From Pirellulales bacterium (GTDB taxonomy: Bacteria; Planctomycetota; Planctomycetia; Pirellulales; JAEUIK01), in contig JAIESQ010000019.1 of the NCBI GenBank assembly GCA_019745975.1, positions 62,001 to 126,000 of the forward strand: 64,000 bases of DNA, written 5' to 3'. The notes beneath the pieces are model-generated. The model saw only the letters and a program-made list of their open reading frames with translations, was not told the DNA's origin and made no database searches. The stretch's first letter is position 1. Every line of letters starts with the position of its first letter. Positions 35,301 through 44,480 of this stretch are shown here, in pieces. The position numbers were made by a program, and so were the translations under genes.

Positions 35301-36188
35301 ATGTTGACCGAGCGTTTTGCTGGCCGAGCAAGTCACTGGCGATTGGCGCGGCGGACGCTTCAGTTTCCGTGCCGCCCGCTGGTGATGGGCGTCGTCAATG
35401 TGACCCCCGACAGTTTTTCGGACGGCGGGCGGTTCTTGGCCCCGCAAGCAGCGATCGACCTTGCGTTGCGGTTGGCGGCCGACGGCGCCGATCTGATTGA
35501 CATCGGTGGCGAGAGCACGCGCCCTTACAGCCAGCCGGTTTTGCCCGACGAGCAAGCGCGCCGAGTGCTGCCTGTAATTGAGGATCTTGTTGGCCGAGTC
35601 GGCGTGCCGATTTCAATCGATACCTCAAGCGCCGTTGTGGCGCGCGAGGCGCTGGCGGCCGGCGCCGAGATCGTCAACGACGTCACGGCCCTCGCGGGCG
35701 ACGAAGACATGCTCGAAGTCGTCTTGCGCAGTCGCTGCGGTGTCTGTCTGATGCACATGCAGGGAACTCCCGCCACGATGCAGGACAATCCTCAATACGG
35801 CGATGTCGTGGCCGAAGTGCTCGACTACTTGCGCTGCCGGCGTGACGCGCTGCTGGCCGCCGGCGTACCACACGATTCGATCGCGCTTGATCCTGGCATT
35901 GGCTTCGGCAAGACACATCAGCACAATCTCACGCTGCTGGCGTCGGCTTACCGGTTGCATGAGCTGGGCTGCCCGGTGCTAGTAGGCCACTCACGCAAGG
36001 GATTCATCGCCAAGGTGCTCGCCGACAAGGAGGTTGATCGAACCGCCGGCAGTATTGGCGTGTCTTTGTCGTTGGCGGCCCAGGGTGTCCAGGTTATCCG
36101 CGTGCACGACGTAGCGGCGGTTCGCCAGGCGGTTTTGCTATTTGAAGCCACCGGTGGCATCGACGGTCGCGCCGCAGTCGTGGAGTAG
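35301..36188 (+). CDS. folP: Dihydropteroate synthase FolP
   Basis: Condenses p-aminobenzoate with hydroxymethyl-dihydropterin diphosphate in folate synthesis. The 295-residue TIM barrel shows all signatures: VMGVVNVTPDSFSDGG, IDIGGESTRP, IVNDVTAL, LMHMQGTP, DPGIGFGKT and VGHSRKGFIA. ATG at 35301 is 10 bp after lptE. No folK or folB is adjacent. Confidence 0.95.
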   Translation: MLTERFAGRASHWRLARRTLQFPCRPLVMGVVNVTPDSFSDGGRFLAPQAAIDLALRLAADGADLIDIGGESTRPYSQPVLPDEQARRVLPVIEDLVGRVGVPISIDTSSAVVAREALAAGAEIVNDVTALAGDEDMLEVVLRSRCGVCLMHMQGTPATMQDNPQYGDVVAEVLDYLRCRRDALLAAGVPHDSIALDPGIGFGKTHQHNLTLLASAYRLHELGCPVLVGHSRKGFIAKVLADKEVDRTAGSIGVSLSLAAQGVQVIRVHDVAAVRQAVLLFEATGGIDGRAAVVE

Positions 36189-36293
36189 CGGCATTACACC
36201 GACGTTGACCCAACGCGGAATCTCGCGGATACTCTTGTGTAGCTTTCGCTTACGTCGATCAAACCTGCCTCGACCTTTGGCTTGAATACTTCG

Positions 36294-37568
36294 ATGGCCG
36301 TCGTCCACGAGAACGACCTCTGGACCTATTGCCACGACCTGGCCCGCCAGGCACGCGACGCCGCTGCCGAGCTGGCGAGCGTTTCGGGCGAGGTCAAGAA
36401 CTCCTGGGTACTGCGAGCTGCCAGCGACCTGAGACGCCGCGCCGTCGAGCTCGTTGCTGCCAACGAAAAAGATCTTGCCGCGGCCCCGGGCTTTGGGCTT
36501 TCGGCTGCTCAGATCGATCGGCTGAAGCTCACACCGGCCGGAGTCGAGAAGCTCGCCCACGCGCTGCATGAAGTAGTCGCCCTGCCCGACCCTGTCGGCG
36601 AGCTGATCGAAGGCTCGGTCCGCCCGAATGGCCTCGAAGTACAAAAAGTGCGCGTGCCACTGGGGGTGGTGTTCTTCATTTACGAGTCGCGCCCTGAGGT
36701 GACGGTCGACGCCGCGGCGCTGTGCGTCAAGAGCGGCAATGCCGTGATCCTGCGTGGCGGGAAGGAAGCTGCCCATTCGAACCGCGCCCTGCACGAAGTG
36801 CTGCTCGACGCGGCCCGCGCGACAGGCGTTCCCGAGCACGCCGTTCAATTGGTGACGACGACCGATCGCGACGCTGTCGGGCACCTGCTGAGCTTGTCGG
36901 AGTACATCACGGTTGCCATCCCGCGTGGTGGCGAAGGGCTGATTCGCCGCGTCGTCGATGAGGCGCGGATGCCCGTGATTAAACACTTCACTGGCAACTG
37001 CCACGTGTACGTCGATCGCAGTGCTGACCTGGCGATGGCCGAGCGCATTGTCGTAAATGCCAAGTGTCAGCGGCTGGGAGTATGCAACGCGGCCGAGTCG
37101 CTACTGGTACACGCCGACGTGGCGGCCGGGTTTCTGCCAGAGATTGCTCGGCGCCTGACGGATCGTGGCATCGAATTGCGCGGCGACGCCGCGACTCGCA
37201 AGCTCGTGGCGTCGGCCATCGCGGCCAGCGAGGAAGACTGGTCGACCGAGTACTTGGGGCCGATCCTGTCGGTCAAAGTCGTCGGGTCGCTCGACGAAGC
37301 GATCGCGCATATCAATCGCTACGGTTCGCAACACACCGACGCGATTGTCGCCACGGAATTGGCGGCTTGCCGCGAGTTCGCGCGGCGCGTCGATAGTTCT
37401 GCCGTGATCATCAACGCCAGCACGCGGTTCAACGATGGCGGCCAACTTGGCCTGGGCGCCGAGATCGGCATCAGCACCGACAAGCTGCACGCCCGCGGGC
37501 CTTGCGGTCTGAAAGAGCTGACAACGTACAAGTATGTCGTGTACGGAAGCGGACAAATCAGGCAGTAG
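36294..37568 (+). CDS. proA: Gamma-glutamyl phosphate reductase ProA
   Basis: Second enzyme of proline synthesis; reduces gamma-glutamyl phosphate to the semialdehyde with NADPH. The 424-residue aldehyde-dehydrogenase fold shows the ProA set: [31 protein letters not shown], the catalytic Cys in [18 protein letters not shown], and [21 protein letters not shown] at 36294 is preferred over a TTG four codons earlier. proB is not adjacent. Confidence 0.96.
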   Translation: MAVVHENDLWTYCHDLARQARDAAAELASVSGEVKNSWVLRAASDLRRRAVELVAANEKDLAAAPGFGLSAAQIDRLKLTPAGVEKLAHALHEVVALPDPVGELIEGSVRPNGLEVQKVRVPLGVVFFIYESRPEVTVDAAALCVKSGNAVILRGGKEAAHSNRALHEVLLDAARATGVPEHAVQLVTTTDRDAVGHLLSLSEYITVAIPRGGEGLIRRVVDEARMPVIKHFTGNCHVYVDRSADLAMAERIVVNAKCQRLGVCNAAESLLVHADVAAGFLPEIARRLTDRGIELRGDAATRKLVASAIAASEEDWSTEYLGPILSVKVVGSLDEAIAHINRYGSQHTDAIVATELAACREFARRVDSSAVIINASTRFNDGGQLGLGAEIGISTDKLHARGPCGLKELTTYKYVVYGSGQIRQ

Positions 37569-37646
37569 TGGCTAGTAGCCAGTCGTAAGTGGGTAGCTAA
37601 CCGCGGCAACCGACGAACTAACCACTAGCCACTAACATCTAGCCAC
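37567..37646. repeat. Inverted repeat of AGTGGCTAG type
   Basis: AGTGGCTAG (37567-37575) pairs with CTAGCCACT (37625-37633), and CTAGCCAC returns at 37639-37646; TAGTAGCCAG and GGGTAGCTAAC are further variants in between. The stretch fills the gap between proA and the next gene and overlaps the proA stop. It may end transcription or be a decayed repeat. Confidence 0.45.
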
Positions 37647-37658
37647 GACTTGTCACGG

Positions 37659-38600
37659 ATGACACCCGATCACTCGCCCGACAACGCCGGCAGCAGCAAC
37701 CTCGCGCAGCGCGACCAACTGCTTGCCTTGCGCGCGATGCACAAGTCGATCGCCGAGGCGCTCGCCGCACGGCTATCGCGGTTGCTGAATCACGCGATTG
37801 CCGTGCGCTTGACTGACGTTGATGCGACGACTCACCTGCAGTTCGTCAACAGCCTGGAGCGGCCGACGTTCGTCTGCCGCCTCGGGGCCGACGAGTCGCG
37901 GCACAAGCTGGCGCTGGAAATCAATCACTCGATTCTCTATCCGCTGCTCGATTGCCTGTTGGGGGGCGATCCGACAGCCCAGCGTGTTCACATCCCGCAC
38001 CGCCCGCTGACGGATATCGAGCGGCGCCTTGCCGCGCGAGTCGTTGGCGTGGCCGTCGAAGTGCTCACCGCTGGTTGGGAGAGCAATTCCCGCGAAGAGC
38101 GATTGGGTGCGAAGTGTCTGCCGATCGAGTGCGTCGCGTCCAATCCTGCCCAGACACGCGTCGCCGGCGACGACGAACAGGTCGTGCTGATCACGTTTGA
38201 AGTCGAACTTGGCCCGCGACGCGGCATGTTGAACTTGTGCCTCCCCTGGCCTGCGATAACTGCCTTCGTGGGTGAGTTGCCGCAGCCGTTTGTGCCTGAC
38301 GCGTGTGCTGCCGCGGCCGACTGCGCTGGCGACGATTCGCACCCTGCGCAGGCTTGCGGAGCCCTGGTCGAATTGGTCGTGGAGGTCGACGCCGGTCACA
38401 TCTCGCGGCAGGACTTGCAAGCCCTGGCCACGGGTGACATCATCACGACTTCGCAGGCCGCCGACGACCCATTGGTCGCTTCGGTCGACGGTAAGCCGGA
38501 GTTTCTCGTGCGTCCCGGCTCGCTCGGCGGGCAGCGAGCCATCGAAGTGATCCGCCCAGTGGGACCTCAAGAAGCCGACACAGCACGCCGCGCCGGTTGA
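37659..38600 (+). CDS. Orphan FliM/FliN-like (SpoA-domain) protein
   Basis: A 313-residue protein with the central FliM fold (LSRLLNHAIAVRLTDVD, YPLLDCLLGGD, LTDIERRLAARVVGVAVEVL, LNLCLPWPAI) and a C-terminal SpoA domain (LVELVVEVDAGHISRQDLQALATGDIITT, given by its core blocks). FliM forms the flagellar switch and binds phospho-CheY through an N-terminal EIDALL motif; that motif is not obvious here, and no flagellar gene is near. It may belong to a flagellum encoded elsewhere or to a repurposed switch-like complex. ATG at 37659. Confidence 0.8.
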   Translation: MTPDHSPDNAGSSNLAQRDQLLALRAMHKSIAEALAARLSRLLNHAIAVRLTDVDATTHLQFVNSLERPTFVCRLGADESRHKLALEINHSILYPLLDCLLGGDPTAQRVHIPHRPLTDIERRLAARVVGVAVEVLTAGWESNSREERLGAKCLPIECVASNPAQTRVAGDDEQVVLITFEVELGPRRGMLNLCLPWPAITAFVGELPQPFVPDACAAAADCAGDDSHPAQACGALVELVVEVDAGHISRQDLQALATGDIITTSQAADDPLVASVDGKPEFLVRPGSLGGQRAIEVIRPVGPQEADTARRAG

Positions 38601-38636
38601 GTGGCAGTCGATTGAAGCAGGAGTTAGCACCACGAC

Positions 38637-38726
38637 ATGTTCATCTCAGTTGTCGGAGTTCTGGTCATTACGTTGCTCGTATTCCTGGCGATAGGCCTGA
38701 CGGCGAAGATCGTTTTCGGCCCGTAA
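38637..38726 (+). CDS. 29-residue single-helix membrane peptide
   Basis: Translates to a peptide that is almost entirely one membrane helix (VVGVLVITLLVFLAIGLTA) with a short KIVFGP end. An AGGAG-like site lies about 13 bases upstream, a little far. It follows the FliM-like gene by 36 bp. Small membrane peptides like this often modulate a neighbouring protein. Its size makes the call tentative; hydrophobic periodicity and the start context support it. Confidence 0.42.
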   Translation: MFISVVGVLVITLLVFLAIGLTAKIVFGP

Positions 38727-38790
38727 GCATTCCTGTAAGTCGCGGAGCTTGCTCCGTGCGCTAGCTTGTGAGATTCCGCGTCGATCCCGC

Positions 38791-38818
38791 TAGCGCGCGG
38801 GATAAATCCCGCGGCTAA
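38791..38818. repeat. 28-bp palindromic repeat, copy 2
   Basis: Core GCGGGATAAATCCCGC within TAGCGC...GGCTAA. The best palindrome of the three copies. It sits in the 245-bp gap between the small membrane peptide and the HD-domain gene. Confidence 0.7.
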
Positions 38819-38971
38819 CTGAATGCGTGTGATGCGCGTCGGTTGGACCCTATCCCCCCGGCTGGCTGGTGCGTAGGATGGAAGCGAGCAGCCGGGCCTC
38901 GCACGGGGCATGAAACCAACGCCCGGCAACTCTCTTCCCCCGAGGCGCGCCCGAAAACCGCCTCGCATTCG

Positions 38972-39787
38972 ATGTCCAGCGACAAGCTTCGCCGGCGAAT
39001 CGCCTCGGAGGCCGCCCGACTGCTCTATACGCGGCAGGCGGGTGAGTATCACGCCGCCAAGCTCCGCGCCGCCCGCCAGTTATTGGGCGGTAACGTCCGC
39101 GCCGACGACTTGCCCACGAACCGCGAAGTGCTCGACGAGTTCAACGCCCGGGCGCTTGCGCACCAGGCGCGGCAGGACGCGGCCGAGTCCGCTGACCAAG
39201 TCGACGATTGGCGGCAGCGCATTCTGCCGATCGATGGCCGCCGGCCCGACGAGCTGCGGTTTGATACGCCGATTGATTTGCAAGCACACGTGGCAAGCGA
39301 GCCGTCTGGCACGGACGACGCCGAGCGACTGGATCGTTTCCACCAGTATCAATTGCTGCTGGCGCCGCTGGAGCAAGTGAAGCAGAACGCGAAGCGCCAT
39401 CCCGAGGGGGATGCTCTCTATCACAGCCTGCAGGTCTTTACGCTGGCGCGCGAGGCGCTGCCGTATGACGAGGAATTCCTGCTGGCGGCTTTGCTACACG
39501 ACGTAGGCAAGGCGATCGACCCGCAGGCGCCCGTCGTGGCGGGGCTCGACGCACTGGCGGGCTACATCACGCCGCGCACTGCCTGGCTGATCGAACATCG
39601 GCCCGACGCGCAGCAATGGCGCGAAGGGACGTTGGGGGCGCGTTGCCGGCGTCGACTGGCCGCGCACGAAGATTACGAGGAGCTGATGCTGTTGGCCGAC
39701 TGCGACCGCCGCGGCAGGCAGCGCGGCGCCGTAGTGCCCGATGTCGAAGAGGCGCTCGCGTATCTGCGCGAGTTGGATGAAATGTAG
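38972..39787 (+). CDS. HD-domain protein
   Basis: A 271-residue soluble protein. The C-terminal half has a metal-dependent HD phosphohydrolase core: GDALYHSLQVFTLA, LLAALLHDVGKAIDP, WLIEHRPDAQ and LLADCDRRGR. The N-terminal half is a helical, Arg-rich region (DKLRRRIASEAARLLYTRQA) that resembles a UvrB/UvrC-like or nucleotide-binding helper segment but is not assigned. Substrate could be a nucleotide or nucleic acid. ATG at 38972. Confidence 0.75.
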   Translation: MSSDKLRRRIASEAARLLYTRQAGEYHAAKLRAARQLLGGNVRADDLPTNREVLDEFNARALAHQARQDAAESADQVDDWRQRILPIDGRRPDELRFDTPIDLQAHVASEPSGTDDAERLDRFHQYQLLLAPLEQVKQNAKRHPEGDALYHSLQVFTLAREALPYDEEFLLAALLHDVGKAIDPQAPVVAGLDALAGYITPRTAWLIEHRPDAQQWREGTLGARCRRRLAAHEDYEELMLLADCDRRGRQRGAVVPDVEEALAYLRELDEM

Positions 39788-39817
39788 GGTGTGCGAAGCA
39801 CACCGTGAGCAGAAGCG

Positions 39818-40162
39818 ATGCACGACAATCCCTACGCGACGACGTGTGACATCAGCGCCGGTCGCGTCTCGACGGCGCCGAAGCTCGCTTTGTTCGCGGC
39901 GGCCTGGTTCGTGTGCGTGTGGTCGCAATCGGGGTTCTTTGCTTATTTGCACTTTTCGGAACATGAACCGCCAGGTACGAAGTTGGTCGTTCTAGTATTG
40001 TTGGGAACATCGCTCTTTGGCGGCCCGCTGTTTGCCATCGCGGCACCCTGGAATTGGACCGTGAAGGTTCTCCTCACGATCGTCACGCCAATTGCTATCC
40101 TTGCTCAATGGGTTCTGTTCACCTGGCTATCGTTGGAAACGCACGGGCTAAAGCTAGATTGA
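39818..40162 (+). CDS. Small membrane protein, unknown
   Basis: A 114-residue protein with three predicted helices (LALFAAAWFVCVWSQSGFFA, LVVLVLLGTSLFGGPLFAIA, VLLTIVTPIAILAQWVLFTW) and a short polar front. No motif recognised. It begins 31 bp after the HD-domain gene. Confidence 0.6.
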   Translation: MHDNPYATTCDISAGRVSTAPKLALFAAAWFVCVWSQSGFFAYLHFSEHEPPGTKLVVLVLLGTSLFGGPLFAIAAPWNWTVKVLLTIVTPIAILAQWVLFTWLSLETHGLKLD

Positions 40163-40216
40163 CGCCAATCTAACTTTGTCGTCGAACGAAGTACGTGCGC
40201 GTTTCGGTCTGGATCA

Positions 40217-40244
40217 ACGCGCGCGGGACAAGTCCCGCGGCTAA
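40217..40244. repeat. 28-bp palindromic repeat, copy 3
   Basis: Core GCGCGGGACAAGTCCCGCGG followed by CTAA. It differs from copy 2 in three positions, two of them a compensating-type change in the loop. It sits between two convergent genes and could act as a bidirectional terminator. Confidence 0.7.
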
Positions 40245-40266
40245 CGGGTCGAAGTAGCGCTGGCTT

Positions 40267-41085
40267 TCACTCCTCATCGCCCGCCAGCTTGATCGGCGGC
40301 AGTTCGGGGAACGCCGGAGCCGCGGGCGTCATCGGTCGCGATGAATCGTCGCCATTGCCGGCGCTTCCTTCCGTGGACGCGGTCGATGCCGAAGTGCTTC
40401 GCGGTGCGCCGGGAAGCAGGCTGTCGCGCTCCAGTCGCGCTCGGCGCAGTTCGCGCCGCGCCGCGTCGGCCAATTGCTCGCTGGGCATGAACAGGAACAG
40501 CTCGCCTTCTTCAACGCCCATGGTAGGGGCCCGCATTTCGGCAGCATGCTGGGGGCAGGTCCACATTTGCAGCTTGACGGTTTCAGGCCAACTCTTGACC
40601 CACAGCACGACTCCGCCGACCAGCAGGCTGAGAAAGTAAAGCAGCAGCATGCGCCAGGAACCAAACGCCCAAGCGAGAAACAAGAAGAACGCCGCCGCTC
40701 CCAACATGCCGGCCAGCACTTGCAGCGGATACTCGAAGGCGCGTACCTCAAGTTCGAGCTCGCGGTCCCAGAGCTTGTCGGTCGCGCCGCATTGCCAACA
40801 TTGCTTGGGCAAGTCGAGGGCCCAGCGCGTCCCTTCGCGATGCTCGCGCGGATGGTATTTCACGACACGCTCGCGCTCGGTGCGATTCTGCAAGATCGGC
40901 AGCCAGACCTGCAAGTTGATCCAGGCCTGACGCGCCAATGGCCGCAACCACACCCAGCGCTCGCGCAACCAGCCCTCAGCCGCGGCGCGCTTCGCCGCAA
41001 GATCCGCGCCGCGGCCGACGGGAGGCGGCTCCGATTGCGGCGCGGCGTCACGCGGCGGCAAGGGGGGTGAATCGAAACTGCTCAT
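40267..41085 (-). CDS. Membrane protein with two helices and a cytoplasmic CWQCG motif
   Basis: A 272-residue protein. The N-terminal ~110 residues are polar and Arg/Pro-rich with CWQCG near residue 108. Two helices follow (VLAGMLGAAAFFLFLAWAFG and MLLLYFLSLLVGGVVLWV), then a polar region (WTCPQHAAEMRAP, with a further Cys and His). Four potential zinc ligands in CxxC and CPQH suggest a metal site across the helices. Unknown family. The ATG at 41085 was preferred over 41163, which lies in an intergenic-looking stretch. Confidence 0.65.
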   Translation of the reverse strand: MSSFDSPPLPPRDAAPQSEPPPVGRGADLAAKRAAAEGWLRERWVWLRPLARQAWINLQVWLPILQNRTERERVVKYHPREHREGTRWALDLPKQCWQCGATDKLWDRELELEVRAFEYPLQVLAGMLGAAAFFLFLAWAFGSWRMLLLYFLSLLVGGVVLWVKSWPETVKLQMWTCPQHAAEMRAPTMGVEEGELFLFMPSEQLADAARRELRRARLERDSLLPGAPRSTSASTASTEGSAGNGDDSSRPMTPAAPAFPELPPIKLAGDEE

Positions 41086-41144
41086 CTCTGCAATCGTAAC
41101 ACATGGGGCGGTATTGCATGAATGCGTTTGGATCAACGTCGTTC

Positions 41145-41176
41145 GTAAGCCCAGGGGTTGCATCCGCTGGGCTTAC
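41145..41176. repeat. Perfect hairpin GTAAGCCCAG / CTGGGCTTAC
   Basis: A 10-bp perfect stem (41145-41154 and 41167-41176) with a 12-nt loop. Related hairpins with GCCCAGGG/CTGGGC occur at 57442-57465 and 59122-59186. It lies between two divergent genes. Confidence 0.65.
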
Positions 41177-41309
41177 GGTGAAGTGGCGTGCTTGGCCGGT
41201 ATCGCGACCGCGACGTGATCGGTAAAATGCTGCGGCGATACCCCTCGTCGAACGATCGCTACTTTTCCCGTGCCCGCACGGCGAGCGGCCGCCCAGGAGA
41301 ATCCCGTCC

Positions 41310-41873
41310 ATGACACGCCCCGATTTCGTCGTATTGTCAGCTTTGATAACGCTCGTTGTACTGACCAATGGCTCGCGGACGTTGGCCGAAGACGACGGCA
41401 CCCGCGACATCGTCTTTGACAAATACGTGGTAAAGGCGCCCGAGAAGTTCACACGTCAGACGCCCCGCTCGAAGATCATCGCGTACGAGTTTTCGGTGCC
41501 TGCGGCCGACGGCGATGAGCAACCCGGAAGGCTGACCGTGATGTCGGCCGGCGGCACGATCGAAGCAAATCTCGATCGCTGGTACGCCCAGTTCGCTCAA
41601 CCCGACGGCAGTAGCACGCGCAATCGCGCCAAGGTCGAAAAGAAGACGGTCGCCGGGCACGACGTGCACTTCGTGAACATCGCCGGCACGTACGACGACA
41701 AGCCGGCCCCTTTCGCGGCCCAGGGTGTCGCTCGCGAGAACTACCGCATGCTGGGAGCGATTGTGGTGTTGCCCGAGGGGAACGTGTACTTCAAGTTCTA
41801 CGGACCGCGGCAAACAATCGCCGACAATCAAGAGGCGTTTCGAAAGATGATCGAGGCGATGAAGACGAAGTAG
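41310..41873 (+). CDS. Exported conserved-type protein, unknown function
   Basis: A 187-residue protein with a signal peptide (VVLSALITLVVLTNGSRTLA). The mature part is a single alpha/beta domain (DKYVVKAPEKFTRQTPRS, LTVMSAGGTIEANLDRWYAQF, VYFKFYGPRQTIADNQEAF) of a type often seen singly in planctomycete genomes. No catalytic motif recognised. GGAGAAT precedes the ATG. Confidence 0.7.
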   Translation: MTRPDFVVLSALITLVVLTNGSRTLAEDDGTRDIVFDKYVVKAPEKFTRQTPRSKIIAYEFSVPAADGDEQPGRLTVMSAGGTIEANLDRWYAQFAQPDGSSTRNRAKVEKKTVAGHDVHFVNIAGTYDDKPAPFAAQGVARENYRMLGAIVVLPEGNVYFKFYGPRQTIADNQEAFRKMIEAMKTK

Positions 41874-41885
41874 TTTTCAGTTTTA

Positions 41886-41971
41886 GGTGTTCAGTGTTCA
41901 GTTAGCGAATCGCGACGTCGTGAGCTACCAGAGCCACATCGCGGAACACTGACAACAGAACACCGAACACT
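41886..41971. repeat. Inverted GTGTTCAGTGTTCAG-type repeat
   Basis: GGTGTTCAGTGTTCAGTT (41886-41903) faces AACACTGACAACAGAACACC plus GAACACT (41944-41971). The arms are imperfect and ~40 bp apart. It fills the gap ahead of the P-loop ATPase gene, like other decayed palindromes in this window. Confidence 0.5.
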
Positions 41972-41998
41972 CCGTCCACTGATCCACCGTACTTGCAA

Positions 41999-43492
41999 AT
42001 GAAAATTGAACAGCTTCTCCAGCACCACGGCATCGCGGTCAACCCGTTCGCCGACGAAGACGCGCAGACCGATCCGGTTTTCAAAGATCATTGCATCACG
42101 AGCACGCACCATCCGAGTTGGGGTAAGATCTACGGCGATCCGTCCGAGCCCGCCACGGCGCTGGTCTTCGGCGAGAAGGGGTCGGGCAAGACTGCGTTGC
42201 GGCTGCAGATTGTGCGCCACTTGTGCGAGTACAACGATAGTCACCCGGATGCGAAATTGTGGGTGATCGAGTACGACGACTTCAACCCGTTCCTCGATCG
42301 CTTCCGCACTCGCCTTAGCACGCGACGCCGCGAGCCGGCCAAGGCGCTCGAGCTGTGGAAACTGTGGGATCACATGGATGCGATCCTGTCGCTGGGAGTG
42401 ACCGGGCTTGTCGATAGTGCGCTGGGGCGCACGCGCGACTTGCGCGGCGACTGGGGTGCGACCGGGCCCTTGCCGTTGCGGTCGCTCGATCGTTCACAAT
42501 CGCGCGACCTGTTGCTCTTGGCCGCCTGTTATGACCAGTCAACTTCGGAGACATTCTTTGGCCGCTGGCAGCGTTTGCGCCGCAAGTTGCACTTCCGCAC
42601 TTGGCGCTCGCACGGCTGGAAACTGTTCGGGCTGATGGTGACCGCGCTAGTCACCGGCATCATCGCGGGGCAACAGAAGTGGGACTGGCTCGCCGCCCCG
42701 TGGCCGTATCTGTTTCTGATCGCCGGCTGGTTGCCCGAGGCGGTGCGTGCGGCGCGGCGCTACTGGCTGGCCCGTGGCATCGTGCGGCAACTGCGGGTGG
42801 TGAATCACGCGGCCGGTCCACTGTGGAAGGCGCTCTTACGATTCACCAGCGACGAACTGGCCAACCAGCCGCTGCCGAACAAGGAGCGGACCGACGATCG
42901 TTACGAACTGCTGGTAAAGCTCCAAGGAGTGCTCCGCACGCTCGGCTACCGCGGGATCATCGTGCTGGTCGATCGCGTCGACGAGCCGCACCTGATCACC
43001 GGCCGGCCGGAGCTGATGAAGCTCTTGCTGTGGCCGATGCTCGACAACAAGTTCTTGAAGCACCCCGGCATCGGCTTCAAGCTGCTGTTGCCGATCGAGC
43101 TGTCGTACTACATTGACCGCGAACAGGCCGAGTTCTACCAGCGGGCCCGGCTCGACAAGCAAAACCTGGTCGACTCGCTCGATTGGACTGGCGAGGCCCT
43201 CTACGACGTGGCCAACGCCCGGTTGCAAGCCTGCGCGAGCGACGGTCAGAAGCCCAAGCTGCGCGACTTGTTCGATCCGGCGATTGCCGATCGGCGCCTG
43301 CTCGACGCGTTGCGCTTGCTGCGGGTGCCGCGGCACATGTTCAAGTTCATGTACCGGGTGCTGATGGCACACGCCAATGCCCACACCGAGGACGTGCCGG
43401 TCTGGAAGATCGCTCCCGAGACGTTCGAATCGACGCTGGCCCTTTATCAGCGCGATCAGGAAGCCTTCGAGCGCGGGTTGGGCAAGGGCTAA
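41999..43492 (+). CDS. P-loop ATPase with internal membrane helices
   Basis: A 497-residue protein. Walker A is GEKGSGKT (58-65) and a Walker B-like strand is IIVLVDRVDEP (~325). Two hydrophobic helices lie between them (KLFGLMVTALVTGIIAG and WPYLFLIAGWLPEAV, ~205-245), so the nucleotide-binding domain is interrupted by a membrane hairpin, as in KAP-family NTPases. The C-terminal ~150 residues are helical. KAP proteins have been tied to phage exclusion and membrane signalling, but this one stands without partner genes of that kind. ATG at 41999 is preferred over TTG two codons earlier. Confidence 0.75.
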   Translation: MKIEQLLQHHGIAVNPFADEDAQTDPVFKDHCITSTHHPSWGKIYGDPSEPATALVFGEKGSGKTALRLQIVRHLCEYNDSHPDAKLWVIEYDDFNPFLDRFRTRLSTRRREPAKALELWKLWDHMDAILSLGVTGLVDSALGRTRDLRGDWGATGPLPLRSLDRSQSRDLLLLAACYDQSTSETFFGRWQRLRRKLHFRTWRSHGWKLFGLMVTALVTGIIAGQQKWDWLAAPWPYLFLIAGWLPEAVRAARRYWLARGIVRQLRVVNHAAGPLWKALLRFTSDELANQPLPNKERTDDRYELLVKLQGVLRTLGYRGIIVLVDRVDEPHLITGRPELMKLLLWPMLDNKFLKHPGIGFKLLLPIELSYYIDREQAEFYQRARLDKQNLVDSLDWTGEALYDVANARLQACASDGQKPKLRDLFDPAIADRRLLDALRLLRVPRHMFKFMYRVLMAHANAHTEDVPVWKIAPETFESTLALYQRDQEAFERGLGKG

Positions 43493-43729
43493 GCGACCTG
43501 ATGAGACGGAGCAACGCGTTTGCCGCCGTTGATCTGCTAGCACTCGCCGCGGATTTGGCCCGCATTCGCCTTGACCCCTTGGGGAAGAGTCGGCAAACTT
43601 TGCCCCCCGCATCGGCGTGCCGCTTGGGCCAGTTGCCGATCTTGGCCATGTCGGATGCGGGTTCCAGGGGATTCGCGCAACGTGCGGACGGTCCCCAAGT
43701 CACTCGCTGGGAGCCAGGAGTATCGCCCG

Positions 43730-44422
43730 ATGCGTCACGCCACTTTCGCCTTGAGCGCTGTTGTGATTGGGTTTTTCGTTTTGTCGGCAGGCTGCGGGCA
43801 ATCGGCGCCGCAAACTGGCCCCGCCAAAACAACTTCAACAGCGCCTGTCGGCGACCAGTCGATCAGCGCGCAGCACGCGGCGCAGGCCGTACGCGACTTT
43901 CTCGAAGCAGTTCGCACGGGGAGCGACGAAAAGGCCACCGCGATGTTGACTCCGCTGGCTCGCCAGAAGACTTCGGAGTCGAGTCGCGCCGTTGCTCCGC
44001 CAGCCAGCGATACCGCGAAGTTCTCGGTTGGCGAGGTGGAAATGATCGGGCCCGACGCCGCCCACGTAGCTAGCCATTGGATCGACCTCGACGAACAGGG
44101 CAAGCCGGTTACCGAAGTGCTGTTGTGGATCGTGCACAAATGCGACGAGGGTTGGCGCATCGCGGGCATGGCCGCCAAACCATTTCCTGATCAGGATCCG
44201 CTGGTGCTGAATTTCGAAGATCCTGAGGACATGGAACGCAAGCAGCAGATGGCGGCTCAAGAGTACCAGCGGCGCATGACGGCCCAGACGAAGGCGTCAA
44301 CCAACTCGCCTAAGGACGAGCCCGACGCCAAGGTGTCACGCGACAACGCGGCGCCAACCGCGCCAGCGACGCGCGCCGCGGCCAAGCCGGCACAGCCTGG
44401 CGTATCGTCAAAGCCGAAGTAG
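43730..44422 (+). CDS. Exported lipoprotein, unknown function
   Basis: A 230-residue protein with lipobox FFVLSAGCGQ. The folded part (~50-160) begins AAQAVRDFLEAVRTGSDEKA and has an NTF2/SnoaL-like layout (VEMIGPDAAHVASHWIDLD, ITEVLLWIVHKCDEGWRIAG). The last ~60 residues are Pro/Ala/Lys-rich and probably disordered. CCAGGAG precedes the ATG at good distance. No partner gene is coupled. Confidence 0.7.
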   Translation: MRHATFALSAVVIGFFVLSAGCGQSAPQTGPAKTTSTAPVGDQSISAQHAAQAVRDFLEAVRTGSDEKATAMLTPLARQKTSESSRAVAPPASDTAKFSVGEVEMIGPDAAHVASHWIDLDEQGKPVTEVLLWIVHKCDEGWRIAGMAAKPFPDQDPLVLNFEDPEDMERKQQMAAQEYQRRMTAQTKASTNSPKDEPDAKVSRDNAAPTAPATRAAAKPAQPGVSSKPK

Positions 44423-44480
44423 GCCGCCGATCTCGTTCGAGCAGGTGCGAGCTGCCAGGCGGCGATTAGGTTCTTTTTTT
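44423..44480 (+). terminator. Possible terminator after the lipoprotein gene
   Basis: GCCGCC (44423-44428) pairs with GGCGGC (44458-44463), and CTCG/CGAG pair inside; CTTTTTTT follows within 10 bases. The loop part is imperfect, so the strength is uncertain. Confidence 0.4.
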
